NCBI RefSeq assembly: GCF_048569485.1
Contig: NC_134354.1
Coordinates: forward strand, 453,943,807-454,007,806
Direction: 5' to 3'
DNA: 64,000 nucleotides
DNA from: Anomaloglossus baeobatrachus
Taxonomy: Eukaryota; Chordata; Amphibia; Anura; Aromobatidae
Shown here: one piece after another, positions 47,154 through 58,051 of the stretch
Numbering within the stretch: position 1 is the first letter of the stretch
Layout of the letters: each line of letters opens with the position of its first letter
Made by a program: the position numbers and the translations under genes
The notes under the pieces: generated by a model
Told to the model about the DNA's origin: nothing
The model's database searches: none
Seen by the model: only the letters and a program-made list of their open reading frames with translations

Positions 47154-47310
47154 GACCGGGGTCACATTTGCTGGTGACTCTCACATCACCCAGAACGGCG
47201 CACACTCTCCTGACAGGCGCGCGTCAGCTGCATGTATTTCTATGCAGCTGAGGCGCTTGAGTCTGGAGAGTGTCAGGCTGTAGCGTGTGATGTGATGCGA
47301 GACTCCGGCC
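47154..47310. mobile_element. Short foldback MITE, group 8 (TTA duplication)
   Basis: Ends GACCGGGGTCACATTTGC and GCGAGACTCCGGCC, TTA at 47151-47153 and 47311-47313. Inner hairpin CTCACATCAC / GTGATGTGAT and AGCTGCAT...ATGCAGCT. Confidence 0.8.
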
Positions 47311-47713
47311 TTACCTGTTCTTGCTGACCGCTGGCACACAGACCCCCTCTGTGATCGCTGCGGGTGCACGGAGCCATCACTGGCTTCTGATGTCATCGCT
47401 TTCCTGCAGTTGAATGCTTTGCGGCCGCAAAGCCGTCAGCTGCAGTAAAGCGATGATGGCAGGGTAGATGCTAGAATGTGTGGGCTCCTTCATGGTATGA
47501 TGCGGCAGCCTCTTGCATCGATCACGGAGGCGGATTGTGTGCCTGCGGTCAGGAAGAAGCCTGCTAGGGTCAGCGCAGGAACGGACGACAGGTGAGAATT
47601 TTGTGGTGCCTTTTTTATTTTTTCAACCTCACTCGAGTATAAGCCGACCCAGCTTTTTCAGCATAAAAAATGGGCTGAAAAACTTGGTTATACTTGAGTA
47701 TATACGGTAATAT

Positions 47714-49454
47714 CGGATGCAGCTTCTATTGCGAAATCTGGTGTGTAGCTTGCATGTGTTGAAATACTTATCGGTTTCTGTCTCCCATTCTCCGTGACAT
47801 TCCGATCACCCTTGAAACTGTGCTGGGAATGGGAGAAGATGGCGATCGGTAGGTATTTGCACACATGCATAGTACGCCACATACATCTTACTGTTGGATT
47901 TAGGAATAAAAAAAAATATCTGAAAATCTTTAACTTTCATGGTTATGTGAGAGAAACTCCCTAATGCAAGGCAATATCTGCGTGAAAAATTGCATAAAAC
48001 TGGCCATATTTTATACCCCCCCTCCAGCTTAACTTCATCTGGTGTCTGTTGGAATGTGTGGTCAGTAACTATAGGCTGATCTGAAGCAATACATCATTAA
48101 CCCTGGCAGTATAGTGTCACAGGTGCCTGTGTAATAAGTAAACAATAAAAGTATACAAATTAAGAAAACCCACAGGATGCATAACATTTTTTTTTTCTAT
48201 TTAGAAGTCCAATAATAACATTTTGGAAGAAATGTGTTTCTCTATATACTGCCAGAGATATATAGCAGATAAGTGCAGTTAGTATTGTCAGGATGGAGAC
48301 AAGCTACAGCATGGTCTTTACTTCTACAAAAAGAGCATCTGAGTTCACATCACATTTGGCACAATGTTCAGAGAATCCTGCAGATGATATATACTTTCAT
48401 GTTACTGCTTTTAAAACCTTAGAAAAGAAAGAATACAAAGTATAAAATCTGATTGTGTGTCTATCCTATTAGACCTGCCTCCAATACTGTCCTGCCTGAT
48501 GTGATAGCTGTCACATGATGGAGAGGTGACCGGCCGTGCATGTCTGTCTTTCTCTATTAACTTATATGAGAGGCGCGAAAACAGCCAAGGAAGTATATGT
48601 ACTATATGTACAAGTATTCCAGACTATTTGTGATGCTGATTATTTTTTATTCTATGTGGATGACAATAGATTTGAGTTCAGCATGAGGATAGGGTAACTT
48701 TCTTCACCATGGCTACTGTACACTGCCTGTGTTTATATTGTAGAGGCCTAGTAGACATGAAAGAAATTCCAAATATGTGACAGAATATGTGAACACAGAA
48801 TTTTAGTGCAGAAAAGTTAATACAGGAGTTAATCCTAAGGCATGGTTTATTTTTCTCCATAAAAGGTATGGCAGGTTGAGAGGAAAAATAAGTCTGCACC
48901 TTGCTCTCTGGTTAAATAAAATCTTACTCTTCAAGACTATTTATCTTCAGAGAGTCTTTGTTCTAGGTAGACAAGCCAGACTAATTTATCATATATAGGG
49001 TTGGTGCCAAGTACATATATAATGCAGCAGTGGCTGAATTCTACCTTCTCACTGCAGTATAATTTCTACTCTACTGCATGATCTGTCAAAGCTTACACTG
49101 TGAACCTGGCTTTAGGACTCATTCATTTAGCTATTGGCACACATTATGGTGGGTGCGCCAGGAATCTATTGTAAGCTGCGCCTTTTTTTTGTGTGTGTTT
49201 CTAGCAAATTGGCTAGTTTTATTGATTTGTGCCCCCTCCCAAAAAATAATGTATACACTTAACAGTTGGCATAAGAAAAAGCACTTTTATGCAAGATACT
49301 CCAAATCTATTGCAGAGCTTGCACTGTTGTGATAATTTTAACACGATTTGTAACTGCCAGGTGACCATTTATGCTACCGCAGTAGTGTGAAGCTCTGGTT
49401 TTAACTAGACACAATTTACATTTCTCAGCCCTTTTTAGCTGTTTTTAAACCTAA
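47714..49454. other. No gene recognised
   Basis: AT-rich intronic DNA with a few T- and A-runs. I see no transposon ends, coding domain or tandem structure. Confidence 0.5.
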
Positions 49455-50468
49455 AAGCACCACTCCGTTTTTTTTGTTTTATTTTAGCACAAGTGGAGGC
49501 ATTAATGTAAAGTCTCCGCTCTTAGGGGCACTTTGCGCACTACGACATCGCAAGCCGATGCTGCGATACCGAGCGCGATAGTCCTCGCCCCGTCGCAGCT
49601 GCGATATCATGGTGATAGCTGCCGTAGCGAACATTATCGCTACGGCAGCTTCACATGGACTCACCTGCCCTGCGACGTCGCTCTGGCAGGCGAACCGCCT
49701 CCTTCCTAAGGGGGCAAGTCGTGCGGCGTCATAGCGACGTCACACGGCAGGCTGCCAATAAAGCGGAGGGGCGGAGATGAGCGGAATGTAAACATCCCGC
49801 CCACCTCCTTCCTTCCGTATAGCCGGCCGGGACGCAGGTTGGAGATGTTCCTCGCTCCTGCGGCTTCACACACAGTGATGTGTGCTGCCGCAGGAGCGAG
49901 GAACAACATCGTAACATCGGTCTTTCCCAATTCATGGAAATGACCGACGCTACACCGATGATACGATTACGACGCTTTTGTGTTCGTTAATCGTATCAAA
50001 AATGCTTTACACACTACGATGTCGAGAGCGACGCCGGAAGTGCGTCACTTTCGATTTGACCCCACCGACATCGCACCTGCGATGTCGTAGTGTGCAAAGT
50101 GCCCCTTAGTCTCATACTTATTAGCCCCCGTCTTCATCTGTTCTCGGCGCCGTTCCAGTCAATTTCCAGTAGTGTATGACCTGCCAGATCAGTCTTTGCT
50201 AGGCGATCCAGTAATCACAACTTAAATCAAGTCTATGAGAGCCAAAACGAGGCTCTCATAGACGTACATTGAGAGCTTGTAACCCTTAGCTCTGACTGCC
50301 AGCCAGTCAGAAGTTGCTGTCACATGATGGTGCATTGGGACCAGAACGGCGCTGGGAAGAGCTGAAGACTGTAACTGATTAGTATAATATTAGGCTGAGG
50401 CATCTTTCGTTAATGGCACCACTCCTGCGCTTAAATAAAAAAAAACAAATGTTAGAGTGTTGCTTTCA
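49455..50468. mobile_element. Foldback element interrupted by a dominant-family MITE
   Basis: Outer ends AAAGCACCACTCCGTTTTTT and its diverged complement AGAGTGTTGCTTT. Centre is a palindrome GTCTATGAGAGCC / GGCTCTCATAGAC at about 50231-50262. Without the MITE it is about 430 bp. Target duplication not clear. Confidence 0.65.
49525..50105. mobile_element. Dominant-family MITE, copy F (TTA duplication)
   Basis: Ends GGGGCACTTTGCGCACTACG and CGTAGTGTGCAAAGTGCCCC, TTA at 49522-49524 and 50106-50108. CCAATAAAGCGGAGG then GGGCGG. Donor on - is good (CAGGTGAGT, GT at 49664-49663); on + it is weakened (CAGGTTGG, GT at 49838). Confidence 0.93.
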
Positions 50469-50654
50469 AGGGAGTCTGTTGGCACAAAATGCCTGTTTGG
50501 TGCACCTATGGCATGTCCAAACAGCTCAGTCCACCTTTGTTTTTGTTTTTCCATCTGCCTGCACCCTTTTCTCATTCTTCTAAAGCTAGAATATGCACTA
50601 AAATGGCCAGCCACGTGCCTGTGCTAACAGTCATTCTGTGCTGACAGACTTCCT
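50469..50654. other. Short spacer, foldback-like, no gene
   Basis: Contains words (TGTTGGCACAAAATGCC, GTTTTTCCATCTGCCTGCAC) similar to the foldback at 57.8 kb; ends not fixed. Confidence 0.35.
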
Positions 50655-50658
50655 TTAA

Positions 50659-52640
50659 CCTCTTAACGACCACAGGCTGTACCGGTACAGCCTAAGCCGT
50701 TGTAATCGCTGGCGGCTGCTGCCACAGACACGGGTGGATCCGCGATCCACTCTGTTGTCAATAAATTTTCCAGTTTGGGGCTCCCTCTTGTGGTCAGTGC
50801 TGGTGGTGCACTTGATGTGTGGAATGAAAGCCACACACCTGTGGAGGACTGGCAATCAGGTATTTCAGATTGGACTATATAACTGAGCAGTTTTCTCCTG
50901 TTATTTGACGGTGCTCAATTGATATCCTGTGTGTTAAGGACATTCTGAAACCAGCTCTGATCACTACCAGAACTCCTCTCAGATAAGTGGTCTTTGTCCC
51001 TCTGTTTATTGTTTCCACTTTCTTGTCTTTTTTTTTTTTTTTCCTTTAATACTAATGCTTGATTCCTATTTTGTCTGTGTGGAGTTCTTGGTGGAATTGG
51101 ATCATTCCCTGCTAGAAGTGTTTTGTATACTTAGCTCCATGATTCTGCAATGTGTTTTGTCATGCTTGGTATTTATTCAGTCCCTCATCTATATTAGTGT
51201 TTTTGGATTCCAGCAACAGAGTGCTGATTTAGTGGGGGAGAGGTTATGGGACCTCAGGGTTTTTCCATATCAGGCGTGCTGGTGTTTATTAGGGTTTTTA
51301 TGGCTGCAGACAGTGCTCCTTCTTATCCTTTCCTATAAAGATAGTTTGGGCCTCACCTTTGCTGAATCTGTTTTTCTTGCTTTGTATTGTGTTTTCCTAT
51401 ATCACCGTAGTCTTTACATGTGGGGGGCTATCTATATCTTTGGGATTGGTCCGAGGCAGATTAGCTTTCTTATATCTCTATCTGTAAGAATATTTAGTTC
51501 TCCGGCTGTGTTGAGATGACTAGGTCATCGTAGGCTCGTCCCACGGCTACTTCTAGTTGCGTGTCAGGATTAGGTCTGCAGTCCGTTAAGGTTCCAGTCA
51601 CTCTGTTACCTTTTGGGTTTTCGCATTTTTTTTGATCCTCCTTGGTTCCTGAATCATAACACCACTCGCACCTGTTAACCCCTTAAATTGCACTGTCAAA
51701 ATGTGACAGAGCGATTTAAATCCCCGCTGCGGTAAATCTTCACTTACACAGCCCCATTGGCGGCGCTGTGACGTGATCACTGTGAGCCAATAGTTGCCAT
51801 GGTGTGCTACCATGTGATGACTGACTTCCTGTTTTACCCGGCTAACTGCTGCCAATAACAAGAGGTGAGTATTTCTGGTGATCACAGCTGTGTAGCTGTG
51901 ATCAACAGAAATTTAACAAGTGCTCAGACTGCTGATCCTTATAGTCCTTTAGAAGGACTAGTAAAGTAAAAAAAAAAAAAAAAAAAAAAGTTTTAAAAAA
52001 AATTAAACAAACCCCTAAGTTTAAATCACCCCATTGAAAATTAAAGGTTTTAAAAAATATACACACATTTGGTATAGCCGCGTTCAGAAAAGCCTGATCT
52101 ATTAAAATATAAAATCAATTAATCTGATCAGTAAACGGCATAGCGGCAAAAAAACCTCAAGTGCCAAAATTATGCTTTTTGGTCGCTGAAAATTTTGAGC
52201 AAAATGCAGTAACAGGCGATCAAAACATAGTATCTGCACAAAAATGGTATCATTAAAAACGTCAGCTTGAGACGGAAAAAAATAAGCCGTCACTAAGCCA
52301 TAGATCCCAAAAAATGAGAATGCTGTGGGTCGTGGAAAATGGCGCAAAAAGTGCGCCACTTTTTTTTGGACAAACTTTTGATTTTTTTTAACCCCTTAGA
52401 TAAAAGTAAACATATACAGGTTTGGTGTCTACGAACTCAAACCGACTTGAGGCATCACAGCGACACATCAGTGTTGCCATATAGTGAACACAGTGAATAA
52501 AATATCTCAAAAACTTTTCATGTAATCACACTTTTTATTGCAATTTTTTTGCTGTTTTCCAGTACAGTATATGGTAAAACTTATGGTTTAATTTAAAAGT
52601 ACAACTCATCCCGCAAAAAAAAGCCCTCAAATGGCAATAT
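50659..52640. mobile_element. TTAA-type non-coding element, interrupted by a solo LTR
   Basis: TTAA at 50655-50658 then CCTCTTAACGACCACAGG, an end like that at 27654. After the LTR it continues with TGACAGAGCGATTTAAAT, an A-run at 51969, and a part (ACACATTTGGTATAGCCGCG) shared with 6165. Right end not located. No coding. Confidence 0.6.
50753..51661 (+). mobile_element. Solo LTR of an LTR retrotransposon (fossil)
   Basis: 909 bp from TGTTGTCAATAAATTTTCC to GAATCATAACA, so TG...CA ends, with 6-bp direct flanks CCACTC (50747-50752 and 51662-51667). A TATA-like ACTATATAACTGAGC sits about 120 bp in. No internal coding region is attached, so it is a solo LTR left by recombination. It resembles, from memory, an abundant frog Gypsy-type LTR. 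The matching flanks suggest moderate age; it is younger than the TTAA element it sits in. Confidence 0.8.
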
Positions 52641-53450
52641 GCAAATTCGAATACATATGTTCTAAAGAGATGTTGTGAAACTCTCAATATATTATCTATA
52701 CTGATTAAGTATTTGGTAATGGTAGACTTAGTAGGAAATCTCTGTTTGTGAACCAAGATGGGTCATTTTTTTCTTTACCTATATTAATTAAAAAGATGTG
52801 AAGCATCTTAAAGCTGTTCAACTACTAGAATTCAAAAGTATGTGCGATACTTTTCAGAAATTCAGTGCCTCTTTAGGGGTATTGGAATTTTGCACTTGAG
52901 TTTTTGCCGGCTGTGACTGGCCATAGTTTGCTTGGTTTAGTGGTAGTTTGGAATGTTCTATGAGCTGTAGCAAGTTGTAGCGTGGGGTTTTACTAAAAGT
53001 CATGAGATAAGCTAAGTAGGCCCTTTTAAATTCCATAGCTTTACATATTTGGACATAAAAAATCCATACTGTCCTTTTGAAGGGTTTAAAAATTGGATGA
53101 ATAGAATGTCATGTGAACAATAACATGTCACAATTTTACACTATTATGTAGCAGAAACTCCTCCATAATCCATAGGCATTAAGAGGATATGTAGAAGCTA
53201 TGCGCTGCTAATCAATTGACCTTGATTAAAGGGGTTATCTGGTCTGCATTCACAAGTCTTCAGTCATTCTATGTCACTGCAGACATGTGAATCCTCACAT
53301 TGCATACACAGTGCGTTGTGAAGATCCACCGGTGTCATTGTACGGACTGCAGACTTGTTGATTCAGACTGGACAGATTTTTCAAAGAGGCTTTCCCATAA
53401 ACCTTTTATTATTTTCAGCAAAGCTTTGTATCTCCTGCAGTATGTGTTAA
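52641..53450. other. No gene; possible half MITE at 53230
   Basis: AT-rich. TTAAAGGGGTTATCTGGTCT at 53226 looks like one end of another TTAA MITE whose partner end is not seen. Confidence 0.45.
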
Positions 53451-53880
53451 AGGGGTTATCCACTACTAAGACAACTCCTTCTGATTCCACATGTTTCCTC
53501 CAGGTGAAATAACAAAAAGCCTATACTCCCCTCGGGTGCCAGCGCCATTCCAGCATTGTCACAGCTCGTGTTCCCGGGTGATCATGTGACATCACATGGG
53601 CTCCACATCCAGTCAGTGGCAGCGTCTGTCTCCCCACCTTTGGACTGAACAGGAAATGAGCGGCAGCCACAACGCTCACCTCCTGTTGATTAACTTGTTT
53701 GGTCTGAAGGCGGGGAGGCAGAAGCTGGTGCTGTTTGGACGCAGGGCTCGCGTGACTTCACAACATAACATGAGCCCTTGAGCCCTGGGAACTCAAACCG
53801 CAGGAACTGGGCTGGTGCAGGAGGTGAGTATGGGGGAAACATAGAATCAGAAGGGGCTGTCCTAGTAGTGGGCAACCCCT
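53451..53880. mobile_element. TTAA-type foldback MITE, copy 2
   Basis: TTAA at 53447-53450 and 53881-53884; ends AGGGGTTATCCACTACTAAG and TAGTAGTGGGCAACCCCT. Same family as 2830-3217. Donor word AGGTGAGTATGGG on + (about 53822); the - strand one is mutated (GAGGGGAGTATAGG). Confidence 0.93.
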
Positions 53881-54106
53881 TTAATATCACTCTCACCACT
53901 TTCTTTGTTATCCAGCTCCGGTCCTGTTCTGAGTGATGTCACTAATGTAAGGGGCAGGAAATGTGGCTCGCGACCATCTTTCAGAGCTGAATGTGGCTCT
54001 CTGGTTCAGAAAGGTTGGGGACCACTGATCTAGATGATAAGCAATAACAATAAACAATAGCAATAAATGAATATTAAAATTGTGTCTCTCTGATGGCTAA
54101 TACATA

Positions 54107-54281
<175 letters not shown>

Positions 54282-54289
54282 AACTTGCC

Positions 54290-55204
54290 CCCTTAACTTC
54301 TGTTGGACTTCTATGTGCAGTTTTCTTGCTGGCTCTATCGGAAATCTGAGAGGTCTGGAGATAATGTCTGTGACTCTTCTGGATGAATGGTATAAAAGGG
54401 CATTTCCATATATGAGCCCAGGTGAAAAATGGTCTATACCTTCTTTTCATTATATTTAGTTATTGATTTCACATCATGAAATATGGTGGTCATGGGCTGA
54501 ATAGACTGCAAGCCACAACCAATTCCAGAAATAAGATTCATCATATTTGAAAAGGGAAAGTGAATCTGTTCTCCCCGTGCATCTCAAAATTAATGATGGT
54601 ATTTTGTTTTATTCCTTTTTTGAAGATAGATATTACTACTTGAAATAATAGCATGTTACACTACACCACAAGTGGCTTGTATGTTCTTTCTGATGTGAAA
54701 TGAAGAGTAAATGGTTGCAATTTGTACTTTGTGGTAGAAAATTGCACTTAAATATATTTTTATTTCGGATTCCTGGTAATCTAAAAAGAGCCCATGTCTT
54801 GTTTCATTTCGCTTCAGCTAACCCCTTGATTTCTGAGACAAATGACTTAGATGCATGGTAAAAGCATTACTAGCGATAGGAAAGTATGAAGGCTTCTCGG
54901 GAGAGCAGTCTCAGTCCATGTAATGGCTGAAGAAGTCCATCATCGCTGGTATCTGGCACATATACAGCATTTTACCCAGCTTTGTTCTATGAGAATAAGC
55001 CCACGTGTATGAGTAAGTGTATTAGATATAAAAGCTTTTCTGCAAAGTAATACTAGGTCATAAAAACAAGAGACAAGGAAGGTAAAAGACTGCCGGATTT
55101 GATTATTACTCTTCTCTATGCCGCACACTTACTAACAATAGTCTGTGGCTGGAGAGAGGTCAAGTGTACAGTTTCCAGACCTGAAAATGGACATCCTGAT
55201 AGAC
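54290..55204. other. No gene recognised
   Basis: AT-rich intronic DNA without recognised repeats. Confidence 0.5.
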
Positions 55205-55207
55205 TTG

Positions 55208-55599
55208 GGCTATGTGCCCACGCTACAGGATTTATCGCGGATTTGACGCGGATTTTGACGCGGATTTAGCGCGGATTTGCCGAAAATCTGCAGCACAGCT
55301 ACTCCCCAGCCATTTCAATGGCATTTTGGAAATGCTGTGCCCATGCTGCGGATTTTTCCGCTGCGGATTTTGCCGCGGATTTTGATGCGGAACAAACTGC
55401 AGCATGTCAATTGTTTGGTGCGGATTTGGTGCGGATTTTCTGTTTTGAATGGGGAAAAAAAAAAAATAAAATCCGCATCAAAATCCGCGGCAAATCCGCG
55501 GTAAATCCGCGGCAAATCCGCGGGTGCGGATTTGCCGCGAAAGTTGCGGATTTTCAGGCAAAAAAATCCGCAGGGACCTTTTACTGTGGACACATAGCC
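55208..55599. mobile_element. MITE group 4, copy with GCGGATTT word repeats (TTG duplication)
   Basis: Ends GGCTATGTGCCCACGCTACA and CTGTGGACACATAGCC, TTG at 55205-55207 and 55600-55602. The interior is largely permutations of GCGGATTTTGCC and its complement. Central word AGCATGTCAATT at about 55403. Confidence 0.88.
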
Positions 55600-55602
55600 T
55601 TG

Positions 55603-56380
55603 TTCTTTTATTGCTGCAGATGTGCTATTAATCCTTGTGACTAGTTTTTGTGCCTCCATTTTACCCTATTGTGAGAGCACATTTCTGTTTAATGAGCAGG
55701 AATGTATTTATTACGGAGTGTTGAGCACAAAGACCTCTGTGCATTCTTCTTCCCCGGTGACTGGCTGTGACAGGAGTTACTGCTGTTGACATGAAGATGA
55801 CCTATCCGATCACTCTGACTTGAGGACAGCTGCTCAATCTGGATCTTGTGACCGGGCAGTTGACTTGCTTTTCTTTTCAGCTTAGAGTACAACAGATGGT
55901 TTACTTGCAAAAATCTGGTGCCCGTCCGAAACACGCCATATGTTACATTTCCTTGCGTGTTGTCCCCAAAATAGATATTGTAATTGCTTGAAAAATGGAG
56001 CAGAGAATTTTTTAATAATATGTATACTAATAATGCAGAGCCCACTTTATGTGGTTAGAATGGAGCATTTGTGGACTTTGTCCTATTAATTTTATATGGT
56101 TAAATATAGGCATCTTCAGTGGTTTTCTTCAGAGAGACAAGAAGCAGATGCGATCTTTAACATAGCCAGTTTTTACTCCTGCAAAATCGCTTGGAGCTTA
56201 TTAAAGTCCTTGCTGTATTCGTCATGTGCTCATATAGATGATTATTGTACGGTTACAAGCTATACAACTGTTTATACCTTCACTTAGCTATTATTTAGTT
56301 TGTTGTATATGTGTCTCAGCAGTGGTGCTTCCCTGCATTTAGCAAATATTTTTTGTTGATTCGTGGAAAATAATTGTGGT
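55603..56380. other. No gene recognised
   Basis: Intronic DNA. The 118-codon - strand frame at 55689-56045 has no domain I can name. Confidence 0.45.
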
Positions 56381-56587
56381 CAAATACCATAATGCAGATG
56401 TCTGGAACCTTTTTGGCTGAGAGATCCATGAGCGCCACATATTTTAAAATACAATTCTGTGAGAGCCATACTCACCAGTGGGGAGCGGCTCAGAAGGTCC
56501 CAGGAGGCAGAGTAGAGTCCACTTACAGAGCAGGCAGGCACTCCTTGTGTTGCGGTGCTCGAATCACAGGATGGACTTAACAAAATG

Positions 56588-56850
56588 ACCAGAAAAAGGA
56601 TCGGCACTCGCAGGGCATTTCTGTGTTCTATTTTCTTGTTTTATTTCAAGCCATGAAAATCATAATACAGTGACTCGTTTCGGTCATAAAAACAAACAAC
56701 CTTTCTCAAACCATGTTATGGTTTGAGAAAGGTCGTTTGTGTATGACCGAAATGCGTCACTGTACACTGTATTATGATTTTCATGGCTTGAAATAAAACA
56801 AGAAAATAGAACAGAGAAGAAAAATCCTGTGAGTGCCATCCTTTTTCTGT
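56588..56850. repeat. ~260-bp palindrome with ~125-bp arms
   Basis: TTATTTCAAGCCATGAAAAT on the left pairs with ATTTTCATGGCTTGAAATAA on the right. Pairing continues to the apex AAACCATGTTATGGTTT and outward to GGATCGGCACTCGCAGG / CCTGTGAGTGCCATCC. The right arm has a 7-bp extra stretch (TACACTG). Probably a foldback transposon. Confidence 0.88.
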
Positions 56851-56998
56851 TAATTTTGAGTAGGCAGAGTAGGTGATGCTGCGAGCACAGAGGAAGAGGA
56901 GTCACGACTCAGGAGGGTCGGTGATAATGCTGCGGGCTCATGGGGTGTCACGGTGGCGGGCGCAATTGATCTGACAGCGTGCTGCTTTGCATCTCCCG

Positions 56999-57140
56999 CA
57001 GTTGACAAGATCGACTTCAAGAAAATGGCCATGGTGCGTGCGCAGATCGACGTGATGGACTTCAAGAAAATGGCCGTGGAGTCCTATCTGCGAACTCACC
57101 GCCTCCGCGGCCATTTTCTTGAAGTCGATCTTGTCAACTG
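56999..57140. repeat. Perfect 32-bp inverted repeat plus a direct partial copy
   Basis: 56999-57030 (CAGTTGACAAGATCGACTTC onward) is repeated exactly inverted at 57109-57140. GACTTCAAGAAAATGGCC occurs a third time, direct, at 57058. Confidence 0.93.
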
Positions 57141-57773
57141 TGAGAGAATCAAAGCAGCTCGCAGTCAGACCAATGGCACCCGCAGCAACACCCCTTGATT
57201 CTGCAGTTTTTCCGCCCCAGTAAGCCATATGCGGTTTGTAAGACACCCCAACTTTTCCCCCAGTTTTGTGGGCAAAAAAATATGTTTTACAAACTGAAGA
57301 TTTCTCTGCAATCCAGGTGTGGCCATCAAAAGAGCCACATCTGGCTCACCAGACATAGATTCCCGACCCTGCCATAGTGTGATGTCCTCTCTGCACCTCA
57401 TGGGATACACACCCCTGCTTTACTGCTTGAACACCATTTTTTTAACAAGGCTATGCATCCTTATTTGAGTTTCATCCTTCTTAATGTTTTAAACATTTCT
57501 AAGTCACTCCAAAAATAAGGCTTAGATTTATTTTTTTTACAGAACAAGTATTGCTGTAATAGTGTGTCGTGTGATAATTTTTAGTGTCCTGCATCTATTT
57601 TTAGATCATCCTTTTAAGTTAAATGAATTGGATTATTGAAAAGATAAAAATGACATCTGTATGTCACATGGACACACAATTAGCTGACTTGGCTCTTCTT
57701 AGTTCCGGAATGCAGTGTAGTATGTCATGAGCTATCAGTGCTGGATCGTGGTTGCATATAGCAGCTGTATTCT

Positions 57774-58035
57774 TAAAGGGACTCTGCAGCACATGAATAA
57801 TTCACACCAAGTGCAGGTGCTTGGTACATCATGGTGGGACCAAACATCTATATACACCTTCCCACCTGCTTGTTTTCCATCTATCTCCGCCCTTCTCTGG
57901 TTCTATGAAGCCAGAGCCATGAAAGAAGAGTGAAGGAGTGAGTATAGAGGGAAAACAAGCAGGTGGGAAAGGGCACTTAAATGTTTGACAACGCCAAGAA
58001 GCACCGAACACCTGAACTTGGTTGGAAAAGTCATT
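57774..58035. mobile_element. TTAA-type foldback element
   Basis: TTAA then AGGGACTCTGCAGCAC at the left. CCCACCTGCTTGTTTTCC and GGAAAACAAGCAGGTGGG are exact inverted copies. Right end not fixed. GAGTGAGTATAG near 57937 is donor-like. Confidence 0.55.
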
Positions 58036-58051
58036 CTATGCTGAAATTCCC

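Larger units (their letters stand above)
45954..47710. mobile_element. TACCGTAT-ended element with nested Helitron and MITE
   Basis: Ends TTACCGTATATACTTGAGTA and TACTTGAGTATATACGGTAA are inverted repeats. Possible 3-bp TAT duplication (45951-45953 and 47711-47713). Subterminal words AGTATAAGCC recur on both sides. Removal of the 787-bp Helitron and the 157-bp MITE leaves about 0.8 kb. Outward donor words CAGGTGAGAAT lie on + (GT at 47592) and on - (GT at 47125-47124), each next to GCGCAGGAACGGACGA. Confidence 0.85.
56381..57390. repeat. Dispersed repeat block with a nested palindrome
   Basis: Left part ATGTCTGGAACCTTTTTGGC and GAGAGCCATACTCACC, right part AAAGAGCCACATCTGGCTC. Inverted GAGCCA words at both sides suggest one foldback element; exact ends uncertain. 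Contains the palindrome at 56588 and the inverted repeat at 56999. Confidence 0.45.

Noticed and set aside
51055-51519. 154-codon hydrophobic open frame resembling a membrane protein
   Set aside because: Lies wholly in the T-rich solo LTR fossil; hydrophobicity follows from base composition.
56690-56760. Hammerhead-ribozyme-like core (GAGAAAGGTC...GACCGAAA) at the palindrome apex
   Set aside because: The CUGAUGA box is not matched and there is no room for stem III and the cleavage site after GAAA; similarity is probably fortuitous.
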